Source: Solimonas_A sp035476855 (GTDB taxonomy: Bacteria > Pseudomonadota > Gammaproteobacteria > Nevskiales > Nevskiaceae). Taken from it: 31,908 nt of DNA. The stretch lies in assembly GCA_035476855.1 (NCBI GenBank), contig DATILC010000371.1, positions 1 to 31,908 on the forward strand, read 5' to 3'. This document shows, in pieces, positions 24,978 through 31,908 of the stretch (within the stretch, counting starts at the first letter, position 1; each line of letters opens with the position of its first letter). The notes beneath the pieces are model-generated. The model did not search any database and had not been told where the DNA came from. It worked only from the letters and a program-made list of their open reading frames with translations. Made by a program: the position numbers and the translations under genes.

Positions 24978-24990
24978 TGCACGATGTGCA
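24978..24990. promoter_or_regulatory. TGCAC-GAT-GTGCA dyad upstream of the RND operon
   Basis: TGCAC (24978-24982) and GTGCA (24986-24990) form a perfect 5+5 inverted repeat, followed by GATAACAT, a weak -10-like box. It lies about 100 bases before the RND adaptor gene, where a TetR- or MarR-type operator could be, but no such regulator gene is nearby. Confidence 0.3.
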
Positions 24991-25093
24991 CGAGCGATAA
25001 CATCCCGCACAATCGCCCATGGGGCGCGCCCGGACCTGGAAGTCAGGGCCGTGTGGACGCGACGACGGGCAGAGCGGTGAGGGAGAGCGGTCA

Positions 25094-26185
25094 GTGAGGC
25101 GGATGCAGACGGCGGTCGGACTGGGCGGAATCCTGTTGTTGCTGTCGTTGACGGGCTGCGATGGCCCTGATGAAGCACCTGCCGAGGCCGCGACTGCGCT
25201 CAGCGTGGAAGTGGTTTCGGCGGTTCGTGAGAACTGGCCGGACCTGCTGGCAGCCAGCGGCGAAGTTGCGCCCTGGCAGGAAGCGAGCATCGGCGCCGAA
25301 GTCGGCGGCGTGCGCCTGGACGAGGTCCTGGTCAACGTCGGCGACACGGTGAAGAAGGGCCAGTTGCTGGCGCGCTACAACGAGGACACGCTGCGTGCCG
25401 ACCTCGCCCGTGCCGATGCGATGCTGGCCGAGGCCGCGGCGCGCAACGCCCAGGCCAGGGCTGATGCCGAGCGCGCCGACCGCCTGGAATCCTCCGAGGC
25501 GATGACCCGGCAGACCATCCAGTCGTTCCGCACCACGGCCGCGGCAGCGGAGGCGCAGCTGGCCTCGGCGCGCGCCCAGCGTGATACGCAGGCGCTGAAG
25601 CTGCGCTATGCCCGCGTGCTGGCGCCCGACGACGGCGTGATCTCGGCACGCAACGCCACCGTCGGCGCCGTCAGCGGCATGGGCACCGAACTGTTCCGCC
25701 TGCTGCGGCGTAGCCGCCTGGAATGGCGTGCCGAGGTGCCGGGCGCGGCGCTGGCGCGCCTGGCGCCGGGCATGCAGGCCGAGATCCTGGGCCTCGACGG
25801 GACGCTGATCGCGGGCAAGCTGCGGCAGCTGTCGCCGATGGTCGATACCGGCACGCGCAATGGCCTGGCCTATGTCGACCTGCCTGCCGGCAGCGGCATT
25901 GCCGCCGGCATGTATCTGTCCGGCAAGCTGGTCCTGCCGGGCCGCGAGGCGCTGGTGCTGCCGGAGTCGGCGGTGGTGCTGCGCGACGGCAACCATTACC
26001 TGATGAAGATCGATGCGCAGAACCGCGTGCAGGAGATCAAGGTGCAGACCGGCCGCCGGCGCCAGCAGGCGATCGAGATTCTCGCCGACCTTGGCCCGGC
26101 GGACCGCTTCGTCAAGTCGGGTGGTGCCTTCCTCAATGCCGGTGACCTGGTGCAGGTGATTGCCGCCGCGGCGGCCAAACCGTGA
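25094..26185 (+). CDS. RND efflux membrane-fusion (adaptor) lipoprotein
   Basis: A periplasmic adaptor of 363 residues. The signal peptide ends in a lipobox (LSLTGC), so it is lipid-anchored to the inner membrane. The barrel-sandwich/lipoyl part follows (GEVAPWQEASIGAEVGGVRLDEVLVNVGDTVKKGQLLARYN), then an alpha-helical hairpin rich in Ala/Arg (about 95-170), then the second half of the lipoyl domain (YARVLAPDDGVISARN) and the beta-barrel and proximal domains. I start it at GTG 25094, which has GGGAGAG six bases upstream; ATG 25103 is the alternative. The last codon overlaps the permease start by four bases (GTGA), so the two are coupled. Confidence 0.9.
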   Translation: MRRMQTAVGLGGILLLLSLTGCDGPDEAPAEAATALSVEVVSAVRENWPDLLAASGEVAPWQEASIGAEVGGVRLDEVLVNVGDTVKKGQLLARYNEDTLRADLARADAMLAEAAARNAQARADAERADRLESSEAMTRQTIQSFRTTAAAAEAQLASARAQRDTQALKLRYARVLAPDDGVISARNATVGAVSGMGTELFRLLRRSRLEWRAEVPGAALARLAPGMQAEILGLDGTLIAGKLRQLSPMVDTGTRNGLAYVDLPAGSGIAAGMYLSGKLVLPGREALVLPESAVVLRDGNHYLMKIDAQNRVQEIKVQTGRRRQQAIEILADLGPADRFVKSGGAFLNAGDLVQVIAAAAAKP

Positions 26186-29100
26186 ATCTTTCCACCTGGG
26201 CTATCCGCAGCCCTACGCCCTCGATCCTGCTGTTCATCATGCTGACCGTGGCGGGGCTGATCGCCTTCCGCGGGCTGGGCATCCAGGGCTTTCCGGACAT
26301 CGACTTTCCCACCGTGATGGTCGAGGCGCGCCTGCCGGGTGCGCCCCCGGGCCAGATGGAGAGCGAGGTCGCGCGGCCGATCGAGGACGCAGTCTCCAGC
26401 ATCAGCGGCCTGAGCCATGTCACCAGCCGCATCACCGATGGTGCGGTGACGATGGTGGTCGAGTTCAGCTTTGGCAAGGATGCGCAGGAAGCCCTGATCG
26501 ACGTGCGCGATGCGATCAGCCGCATCCGCTCGACCCTGCCGGCGGAGTTGGAGGAACCGGTGACCTCGCGCGTGCATTCCTCGGGCATGCCGGTGCTGAC
26601 CTACGCCATCCACGCCGAGGGCATGGACCAGACCGACCTGTCCTGGCTGGTCGATGACGTGATCACCAAGAAGCTGCTGGCGGTCCGCGGCGTCGCGCAG
26701 GTCACGCGGCAGGGCGGCAGCACGCGCGAGGTGCGGGTGGAACTGGACCCGGTGCGCCTGCAGGCACTGCGGGTCACGGCCGGCGAGATCAGCAGCCAGC
26801 TGCGCAGCATGCAGCAGGAGGCGCCGGGCGGGCGCGGCGACCTCGGCGGACGGGAGCAGTCCGTGCGCATGCAGGGCAGGGTGGACAGCGCCGAGGAGCT
26901 GGGCAGGCTGTCGCTGCCGCTGGCCGACGGGCGCCGGCTGCGGCTGGGCGATGTCGCCAGCGTCCGCGACACCGAAGGCGAGTCGCGCGAACTGGCGCTG
27001 CTGGACGGCAAGCCGGTGGTGGGCTTCCAGGTGATGCGCGGCCGCGGCTTCGACGAGGTTTCCGTGTCCTACGGCGTGCGCGCGGCGGTGGCGGAGCTGA
27101 TGCGCGACGATCCGCGCCTGCGCCTGGTCGAGGTGGGCAACATCGTCGACGCCAGCGAGGCCGACTACCAGGCCTCGATGCGGGCGATGTACGAGGGTGC
27201 GATCCTCGCGGTGCTGGTGGTCTGGCTGTTCCTGCGCGACTGGCGCGCCACGCTGGTCTCGGCCGTGGCCCTGCCGCTGTCGATCATCCCGACCTTCCTG
27301 GTGATATCGGTCCTCGGCTACAACCTCAACCTGATCACGCTGCTGGCGCTGACGCTGGTGATCGGCATCCTGGTCGATGACGCGATCGTCGAGGTCGAGA
27401 ACATCATGCGCCACCTGCGCATGGGCAAGTCGCCGCTGGACGCCGCGCGCGACGCCGCCGACGAAATCGGCCTGGCGGTGGTCGCGACCTCGCTGACCCT
27501 GGTCGCGGTGTTCCTGCCGACCGCCTTCGTCGGCGGCCTCACCGGCGCGTTCTTCCAGCAGTTCGGCTGGACTGCCGCCGCGGCGGTGATGTTCTCGCTG
27601 CTGGTGGCGCGCCTGCTGACGCCGATGATGGCGGCCTACCTGCTGAAGCCGCCGAAGCATGCCGAGGTCGACGGCCCGGTGATGCGGCACTACCTGGTCA
27701 GCGTGCGCTGGTGCCTGGAGCATCCGTTCACGACCTCGGCGGGTGCCGCGGCCTTCTTCGGCGCTTCGATCCTGATGATCAGCCAGCTGTCCTCGGACTT
27801 CATTTCGCCGAAGACCATCTCGACCCTGATGGTGACCCTGCAGGGGCCGCCGGGAAATACGCTGGAGGAGACGGCGGCGCTCAGCGAGCGCGCGCGTGCC
27901 GTGCTCGCGGCACAGCCCGAGATCAGCGAGGTCTATGCCGCGGTCGGCGTGCCCATCGTCACCGGCGACCTGCGCGAGTTGCTGCCCGGCGCGGTGCGCA
28001 ATGCACAGCTGATGGCCAAGCTCAGGCCGGATGGGGACCGCCAGCGTTCGCGGGCCGAGATGGAGGATGCCGTGCGCCGCGCGCTGCAGGTCGTGCCTGG
28101 CGTGCGCATCACCATGGGCCAGGGCGCGCCCGGCGAGAAGCTCAACCTGACCCTCTCGGGTGACGATCCGGTCGTGCTGCAGCAGACCGCGCGTGCGGTC
28201 GAGGCCGACCTGCGCAAGCTCCGCGGCGTCGGCGCGATCAGTTCCTCGATCAGCCTGGTCCGGCCGGAGATCGTCATCCGTCCCGATTTCGCCCATGCCG
28301 CGACGCTGGGCATCACCTCCGCCGCGATCGGCCAGGCGGTGCGCGTGGCGACCGCCGGCGACTACGACTTCAACCTGGCGCGCCTGAACCTGCCTGGCCG
28401 CCAGGTCTACGTGCGCGTGCAACTCGATCCGGCGGCGCGGCAGGATCCGGACATGATCGCGCAGCTGCGGGTCCGCGGCGCCGACGGTGCCGCCGTGCCG
28501 CTGGGCAACATCGCGGACATCAGCGTTGCCGACGGCCCCGCGCAGATCGACCGCTACGACCGCCACCGCAACGCGCGGCTGTCGGTGGACCTGCAGGGAC
28601 GCCCGCTCGGTGACGTGCTGGAGGATGCCAACGAGCTGCCCAGCCTCAGGAACCTGCCGCCCGGGGTGCGCCAGGTGGTCGCCGGCGACCTGGAGAACAT
28701 GAAGGAAATGCAAAGCGGATTCATGCTGGCGATGCTGGCCGGCATCTTCTGCGTCTACGCCGTGATGGTGCTGCTGTTCAACGACTTCGGCCAGCCGGTG
28801 ACGGTGCTCACGGCGCTGCCGCTGGCCGTGGGCGGCGCGCTGGGCCTGCTGTGGCTGTTCGACATGAGCCTGTCGATGGCCTCGCTGATCGGCCTGCTGA
28901 TGCTGATCGGCATCGTCACCAAGAACTCCATCCTGCTGGTGGAGTACGCGATCATGGCGCGGCGCGACCTGGGTATGAACCGGCTGGATGCGCTGGTCGA
29001 TGCCTGCCACAAGCGCGCCCGCCCGATCGTGATGACCACGATGGCGATGGCGGCCGGCATGGCGCCGATCGCCCTGGGCCTGGAGGGTGACAGCAGCTTC

Positions 29101-29280
29101 CGCGCGCCGATGGCGGTGGTGGTCATCGGCGGCCTCATCACTTCCACCGTGCTGAGCCTGCTGGTGGTACCGGTGGTGTTCGAGATCATCGACGACCTCA
29201 AGCAGCGGGTCCTGCGCATGCTGGGCCTGCGGGTGGCCACGGCGACGACGGCCAACGGGGCAGGCGAGCCGGTCGGCTGA
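26182..29280 (+). CDS. RND (AcrB/MexF-type) efflux permease
   Basis: A 1032-residue proton-driven inner-membrane pump of the HAE1 family. TM1 is at about residues 10-30, followed by GIQGFPDIDFPTVMV, with two large periplasmic loops. The proton relay is visible: D399/D400 in GILVDDAIVEVENI (TM4) and K914 in TKNSILLVEYA (TM10), equivalent to AcrB D407/D408/K940. The start is GTG 26182, overlapping the adaptor stop. No outer-membrane TolC/OprM-type gene follows, so the pump must use a channel encoded elsewhere. The exported compound is unknown. A terminator follows the stop. Confidence 0.96.
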   Translation: MNLSTWAIRSPTPSILLFIMLTVAGLIAFRGLGIQGFPDIDFPTVMVEARLPGAPPGQMESEVARPIEDAVSSISGLSHVTSRITDGAVTMVVEFSFGKDAQEALIDVRDAISRIRSTLPAELEEPVTSRVHSSGMPVLTYAIHAEGMDQTDLSWLVDDVITKKLLAVRGVAQVTRQGGSTREVRVELDPVRLQALRVTAGEISSQLRSMQQEAPGGRGDLGGREQSVRMQGRVDSAEELGRLSLPLADGRRLRLGDVASVRDTEGESRELALLDGKPVVGFQVMRGRGFDEVSVSYGVRAAVAELMRDDPRLRLVEVGNIVDASEADYQASMRAMYEGAILAVLVVWLFLRDWRATLVSAVALPLSIIPTFLVISVLGYNLNLITLLALTLVIGILVDDAIVEVENIMRHLRMGKSPLDAARDAADEIGLAVVATSLTLVAVFLPTAFVGGLTGAFFQQFGWTAAAAVMFSLLVARLLTPMMAAYLLKPPKHAEVDGPVMRHYLVSVRWCLEHPFTTSAGAAAFFGASILMISQLSSDFISPKTISTLMVTLQGPPGNTLEETAALSERARAVLAAQPEISEVYAAVGVPIVTGDLRELLPGAVRNAQLMAKLRPDGDRQRSRAEMEDAVRRALQVVPGVRITMGQGAPGEKLNLTLSGDDPVVLQQTARAVEADLRKLRGVGAISSSISLVRPEIVIRPDFAHAATLGITSAAIGQAVRVATAGDYDFNLARLNLPGRQVYVRVQLDPAARQDPDMIAQLRVRGADGAAVPLGNIADISVADGPAQIDRYDRHRNARLSVDLQGRPLGDVLEDANELPSLRNLPPGVRQVVAGDLENMKEMQSGFMLAMLAGIFCVYAVMVLLFNDFGQPVTVLTALPLAVGGALGLLWLFDMSLSMASLIGLLMLIGIVTKNSILLVEYAIMARRDLGMNRLDALVDACHKRARPIVMTTMAMAAGMAPIALGLEGDSSFRAPMAVVVIGGLITSTVLSLLVVPVVFEIIDDLKQRVLRMLGLRVATATTANGAGEPVG

Positions 29281-29317
29281 GGCCAGCCGGCACGGCCGCA
29301 GCCGCAGCCGCAGCTTG

Positions 29318-29344
29318 CAAAGTGCCCGTGGCGACGGGCCTTTT
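29318..29344 (+). terminator. Rho-independent terminator after the RND operon
   Basis: GCCCGT (29324-29329), loop GGCG, ACGGGC (29334-29339), one C, then TTTT (29341-29344). An A-run at 29319-29321 lies on the 5' side of the stem. Confidence 0.75.
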
Positions 29345-29405
29345 GCCGCGGGCGGTATTGCGTGGCAGACGGACGGTATGGCCCGGCGGTTCAGCGGGGG
29401 CGACT

Positions 29406-31908
29406 ATGGCCGCTATCCGTTGCAGGAACCTTCCCGACACCGCCATGCCCGATTACGCCTCCGGCCGTTCGCGTGAATGCCTGCTGCTGATCGGCCTTGG
29501 TGTACTGATAGGCCTCAGCTGCTGGGCAGGGATCGCGTTGACCCAGATGGGCGACCGCGTCGCCAGCGTCTGGCTCGCCAACGGCCTGCTCACCGGCATC
29601 CTGCTGCGCATGCCCTCACAGCGCTGGCCCCCGGCGCTGCTGGTCGGCCTGGGCGGCAATGTCATCGCCAACCTGATTGCCGGCGACGGCACGGTGCTGG
29701 CGCTCGGCCTGGCCCTGTGCAACAGCGTGGAGGTGCTGATCGCGGTGATCCTGCTGCGGCGTCGCCTGGGGCCGGACTGCGACCTGCGGCAGGGCCCGGC
29801 GCTGGCGCATTTCGCCCTGGTGGCGATCGTGCTGGCACCGCTGTGCAGCAGCCTGCTGGCCGCGGCCATGCTGGCGCAGGCCAACGGCCAGGCGATGCTG
29901 TCGATACTGGCGGTCTGGTATCCCGCCGACGCCCTCGGCATGGCGCTGGTCGTGCCGCTGGTGCTGGCGCTGGCGCGGCCCGCCGATTCCCCGCCGCTGC
30001 GCAACTGGCTGCTGGAAGCGGCGCTGCTGCTGCTGGTGGCGGCACTGGTCTATGGCTACGGCGATGACCCCCTGGGTTTCCAGTTCTTCAGCTTCCCGCC
30101 GCTGCTGCTGCTGGCCTTCCGCCATGGCCACCGCGGCGCCGCCATCGGCGTGGCGCTGCTGGCGCTGGTGGCGATCCCCGGCACGCTGCTGCACCTGCAG
30201 GCCGGCGGCGCTGCCGCCGCCCCGGTGCGCGAGAGCATCTTCCTGGTGCAGTGCTACCTGGCCTGTGCCTCGGCGCTGGCGCTGGCGCTGGCCACGCTGC
30301 AGCAGCAACGCCGTGACTACGGCCGCGAGCTGCGCAAGACCGCGCACCTGCTGCGTTCGGTGACCGACAACCTGCCGGCGATGATCGCCTACGTCGGTGC
30401 CGACCGGCGCTTCCGCTTCGTCAACGCCGGTGTCGCGCAGCTGCTGGGCCAGCCGGCGCAGCAGCTGGTCGGACAGCTGCTGCCGGCGGAAGGCCCCTGC
30501 ATGCTGCCGCCGGAGCAGGTCGACGCGGTGCTGGCCGGCGGCGTGCGTTCCTTCGAGCAGGTCCACCAGGACGGTGCCCGGTTGCGTCACTACGACACGC
30601 GCCTGGTCCCCGATATCGACGCCCAGGGGCGGGTGCAGGGCTTCTACGCACTCTGCACCGACATCAGCGAGCACAAGCTGGCGGAGCAGCAACTGGCGCG
30701 GCGCGAGCAGCGGTTGCGCATGATCGCCGACCATCTGCCGGCGTATATCGCCTACTTCGATCACGAGCAGCGCTACCGCTTTGCCAACCAGCGTTACCGC
30801 GAGCGCCTCGGCATCGAGCCCGAGGCGATGATGGGCCGCAGTGTCGGCGAGGTCTTCGGCGAGGGCATGGAGGCGGACTTCGCCGCACCGACGGCGACGG
30901 TGCAGAGCGGCAAGCCGGTACGCTTCGAACAACGCTTCTCGGAGTTCGGCCGCGAGTCGCACCTGCTGGTCGACTTCGTGCCGGATCTGGACGAACAGGG
31001 TCAGGTGCAGGGCTTCTATTCCTCGGCGCTCGACATCACCGCGCGCAAGCAGGCCGAGATCCAGCAGGCCGCCAGCGAGGAACGGCTGCGCACCATTACC
31101 GACAACCTGCCGGTGGTGATCGCCTACGTCGACGAGCAGCGCGTCTACCGTTTCTGCAACCGCACCCATGAGGCCTGGTTCGGCCTCGGCGCCTCGGTCG
31201 CGGTCGGGCGTCGCCTCGAGGAGGTGCTGCCGCCGGCGGTGGTCGAGTCATTGCGCTACTACATCGACTGCGCCCTGCATGGCGCGCGCAGCGAGGGCAA
31301 CTGCAGCGTCGAGCTGTCCGGCCAGCGCCGCCATGTGCAGGTCTGCTGCGTGCCGCAGCAGGACGCGCGCGGCACGGTGCGGGGTCTCTACCTGCTGCTC
31401 AGCGACGTCACCAGCGCCAAGCGCGTCGAGCAGCAGCTGCAGCAGTTGGCGCTGTACGATCCGCTGACCGGCCTGGCCAACCGCCGCGAACTGCGCACCC
31501 GCCTGGGCGCGGCGCTGAACCGCATCCAGCGCTATGGTGGCTCGCTGTCGCTGTTGTTCATCGACGTCGACCATTTCAAGTCGATCAATGACAGCAACGG
31601 CCATGCCGCCGGCGACGAGGTGTTGCAGGAGCTGGCCCTGCGCCTGCGCAACTCGGTACGCACCACCGATACCGTGGCGCGCGTCGCCGGCGACGAGTTC
31701 GTGGTGATCCTCGAGCAGCTGCGCTCGGCCGAGGAGCCGCAGTTCGTCGCACGCAAGCTGCTGGCGGCGATCGGCAAGCCCTTCCTGCTCGACACCGGGC
31801 CGCTGACAGTCGGGGTCAGCATCGGCATCGCGGTGGGTGGTAACGGCGACAGCATCGAGCACCTGATGCAGCGCGCCGACCGTGCGCTGTACGCCGCCAA
31901 GGCCGGCG
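29406..31908 (+). CDS. MASE1-PAS-PAS-PAS-GGDEF diguanylate cyclase (3' end outside window)
   Basis: Open from ATG 29406 to the window end (834 codons, no stop). GGGGG five bases upstream favours 29406; ATG 29445 is in frame but poorly placed. Residues about 20-300 form a MASE1-type membrane sensor of about eight helices (VWLANGLLTGILLR, WYPADALGMALVVPLVLAL). Three PAS domains follow, two opening with near-identical ITDNLPVVIAYV and VTDNLPAMIAYV, the middle one with IADHLPAYIAYF, each ending in a YxxDIT-like segment. The GGDEF domain begins DPLTGLANRREL (D685); the signature is AGDEF (761-765) with the inhibitory-site RxxD (R752-D755) five residues before it. It should make cyclic di-GMP from GTP under control of membrane and PAS signals. 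An EAL domain could follow beyond the window. Confidence 0.93.
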   Translation, partial: MAAIRCRNLPDTAMPDYASGRSRECLLLIGLGVLIGLSCWAGIALTQMGDRVASVWLANGLLTGILLRMPSQRWPPALLVGLGGNVIANLIAGDGTVLALGLALCNSVEVLIAVILLRRRLGPDCDLRQGPALAHFALVAIVLAPLCSSLLAAAMLAQANGQAMLSILAVWYPADALGMALVVPLVLALARPADSPPLRNWLLEAALLLLVAALVYGYGDDPLGFQFFSFPPLLLLAFRHGHRGAAIGVALLALVAIPGTLLHLQAGGAAAAPVRESIFLVQCYLACASALALALATLQQQRRDYGRELRKTAHLLRSVTDNLPAMIAYVGADRRFRFVNAGVAQLLGQPAQQLVGQLLPAEGPCMLPPEQVDAVLAGGVRSFEQVHQDGARLRHYDTRLVPDIDAQGRVQGFYALCTDISEHKLAEQQLARREQRLRMIADHLPAYIAYFDHEQRYRFANQRYRERLGIEPEAMMGRSVGEVFGEGMEADFAAPTATVQSGKPVRFEQRFSEFGRESHLLVDFVPDLDEQGQVQGFYSSALDITARKQAEIQQAASEERLRTITDNLPVVIAYVDEQRVYRFCNRTHEAWFGLGASVAVGRRLEEVLPPAVVESLRYYIDCALHGARSEGNCSVELSGQRRHVQVCCVPQQDARGTVRGLYLLLSDVTSAKRVEQQLQQLALYDPLTGLANRRELRTRLGAALNRIQRYGGSLSLLFIDVDHFKSINDSNGHAAGDEVLQELALRLRNSVRTTDTVARVAGDEFVVILEQLRSAEEPQFVARKLLAAIGKPFLLDTGPLTVGVSIGIAVGGNGDSIEHLMQRADRALYAAKAG

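Noticed and set aside
25996..29010. A 1004-codon open frame antisense to the RND pump
   Set aside because: It is full of low-complexity His/Arg/Gln/Ala, has no recognisable motif, and mirrors a well-conserved pump gene. Long antisense frames are expected at this G+C content.
29294..29312. GCAGCC triplet-like repeat after the RND pump
   Set aside because: Three short copies in G+C-rich DNA; too short to call a functional repeat.

Overview
This high-G+C window (GC-ending codons throughout) looks like a chromosomal segment of a gammaproteobacterium. Three things suggest this. The housekeeping trio uvrA, an MFS transporter and ssb is the Pseudomonas-type order. The DUF1302 and DUF1329 envelope proteins are typical of hydrophobic-substrate degraders. 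There is also a thermostable-hemolysin-family gene. A Nevskiales/Solimonadaceae-like organism is my guess by gene content, not by any search. No tRNA, rRNA, CRISPR array, transposase or integrase was seen.

Layout. 1-5068 (+): the 3' end of a DUF1302 outer-membrane protein and its terminator, a small Tat-type lipoprotein plus a GMC-type flavin oxidoreductase (a likely dehydrogenase pair), and a large glycine-linker lipoprotein of unknown function with a strong terminator. 5120-6289 (-): a LuxR-type regulator. 6575-8590 (+): a KimA-like APC permease. 8600-11940 (-): a cyclic-nucleotide-binding-domain protein and uvrA. 12023-15162 (-): an NtrC-family sigma-54 response regulator and its membrane histidine kinase. 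15221-16788 (+): a beta-barrel protein and a short phosphate-binding-protein-like periplasmic protein, translationally coupled. 16986-21293 (+): a tightly packed five-gene operon of thermostable-hemolysin-family protein, AMP-forming ligase, heme-oxygenase-like diiron enzyme, SDR and periplasmic TPR protein. 21449-22630 (+): MFS transporter. 22766-24130 (-): DUF1329 protein. 24366-24869 (+): ssb. 25094-29280 (+): RND adaptor and pump. 29406 to the window end (+): a MASE1-PAS-GGDEF diguanylate cyclase, cut by the window edge.

The most interesting region is 12023-21293. A textbook sigma-54 promoter (TGGCAC-N5-TTGCT, 16917-16932) lies 53 bases before the five-gene operon, and three TGCAGG repeats with exact 9-base spacing lie about 80-100 bases upstream of it. 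The only sigma-54 activator in the window, with its kinase, is encoded nearby. I infer a signal-responsive module: envelope sensor kinase, sigma-54 activator, then an operon that activates an acyl or carboxylic acid, oxidises it with a diiron enzyme, reduces or oxidises it with an SDR, and possibly condenses it through a GNAT-fold-like protein. I know of no characterised product for this set. The module sits between uvrA and the MFS gene, which are neighbours in Pseudomonas, so it looks like an insertion in an otherwise conserved neighbourhood.
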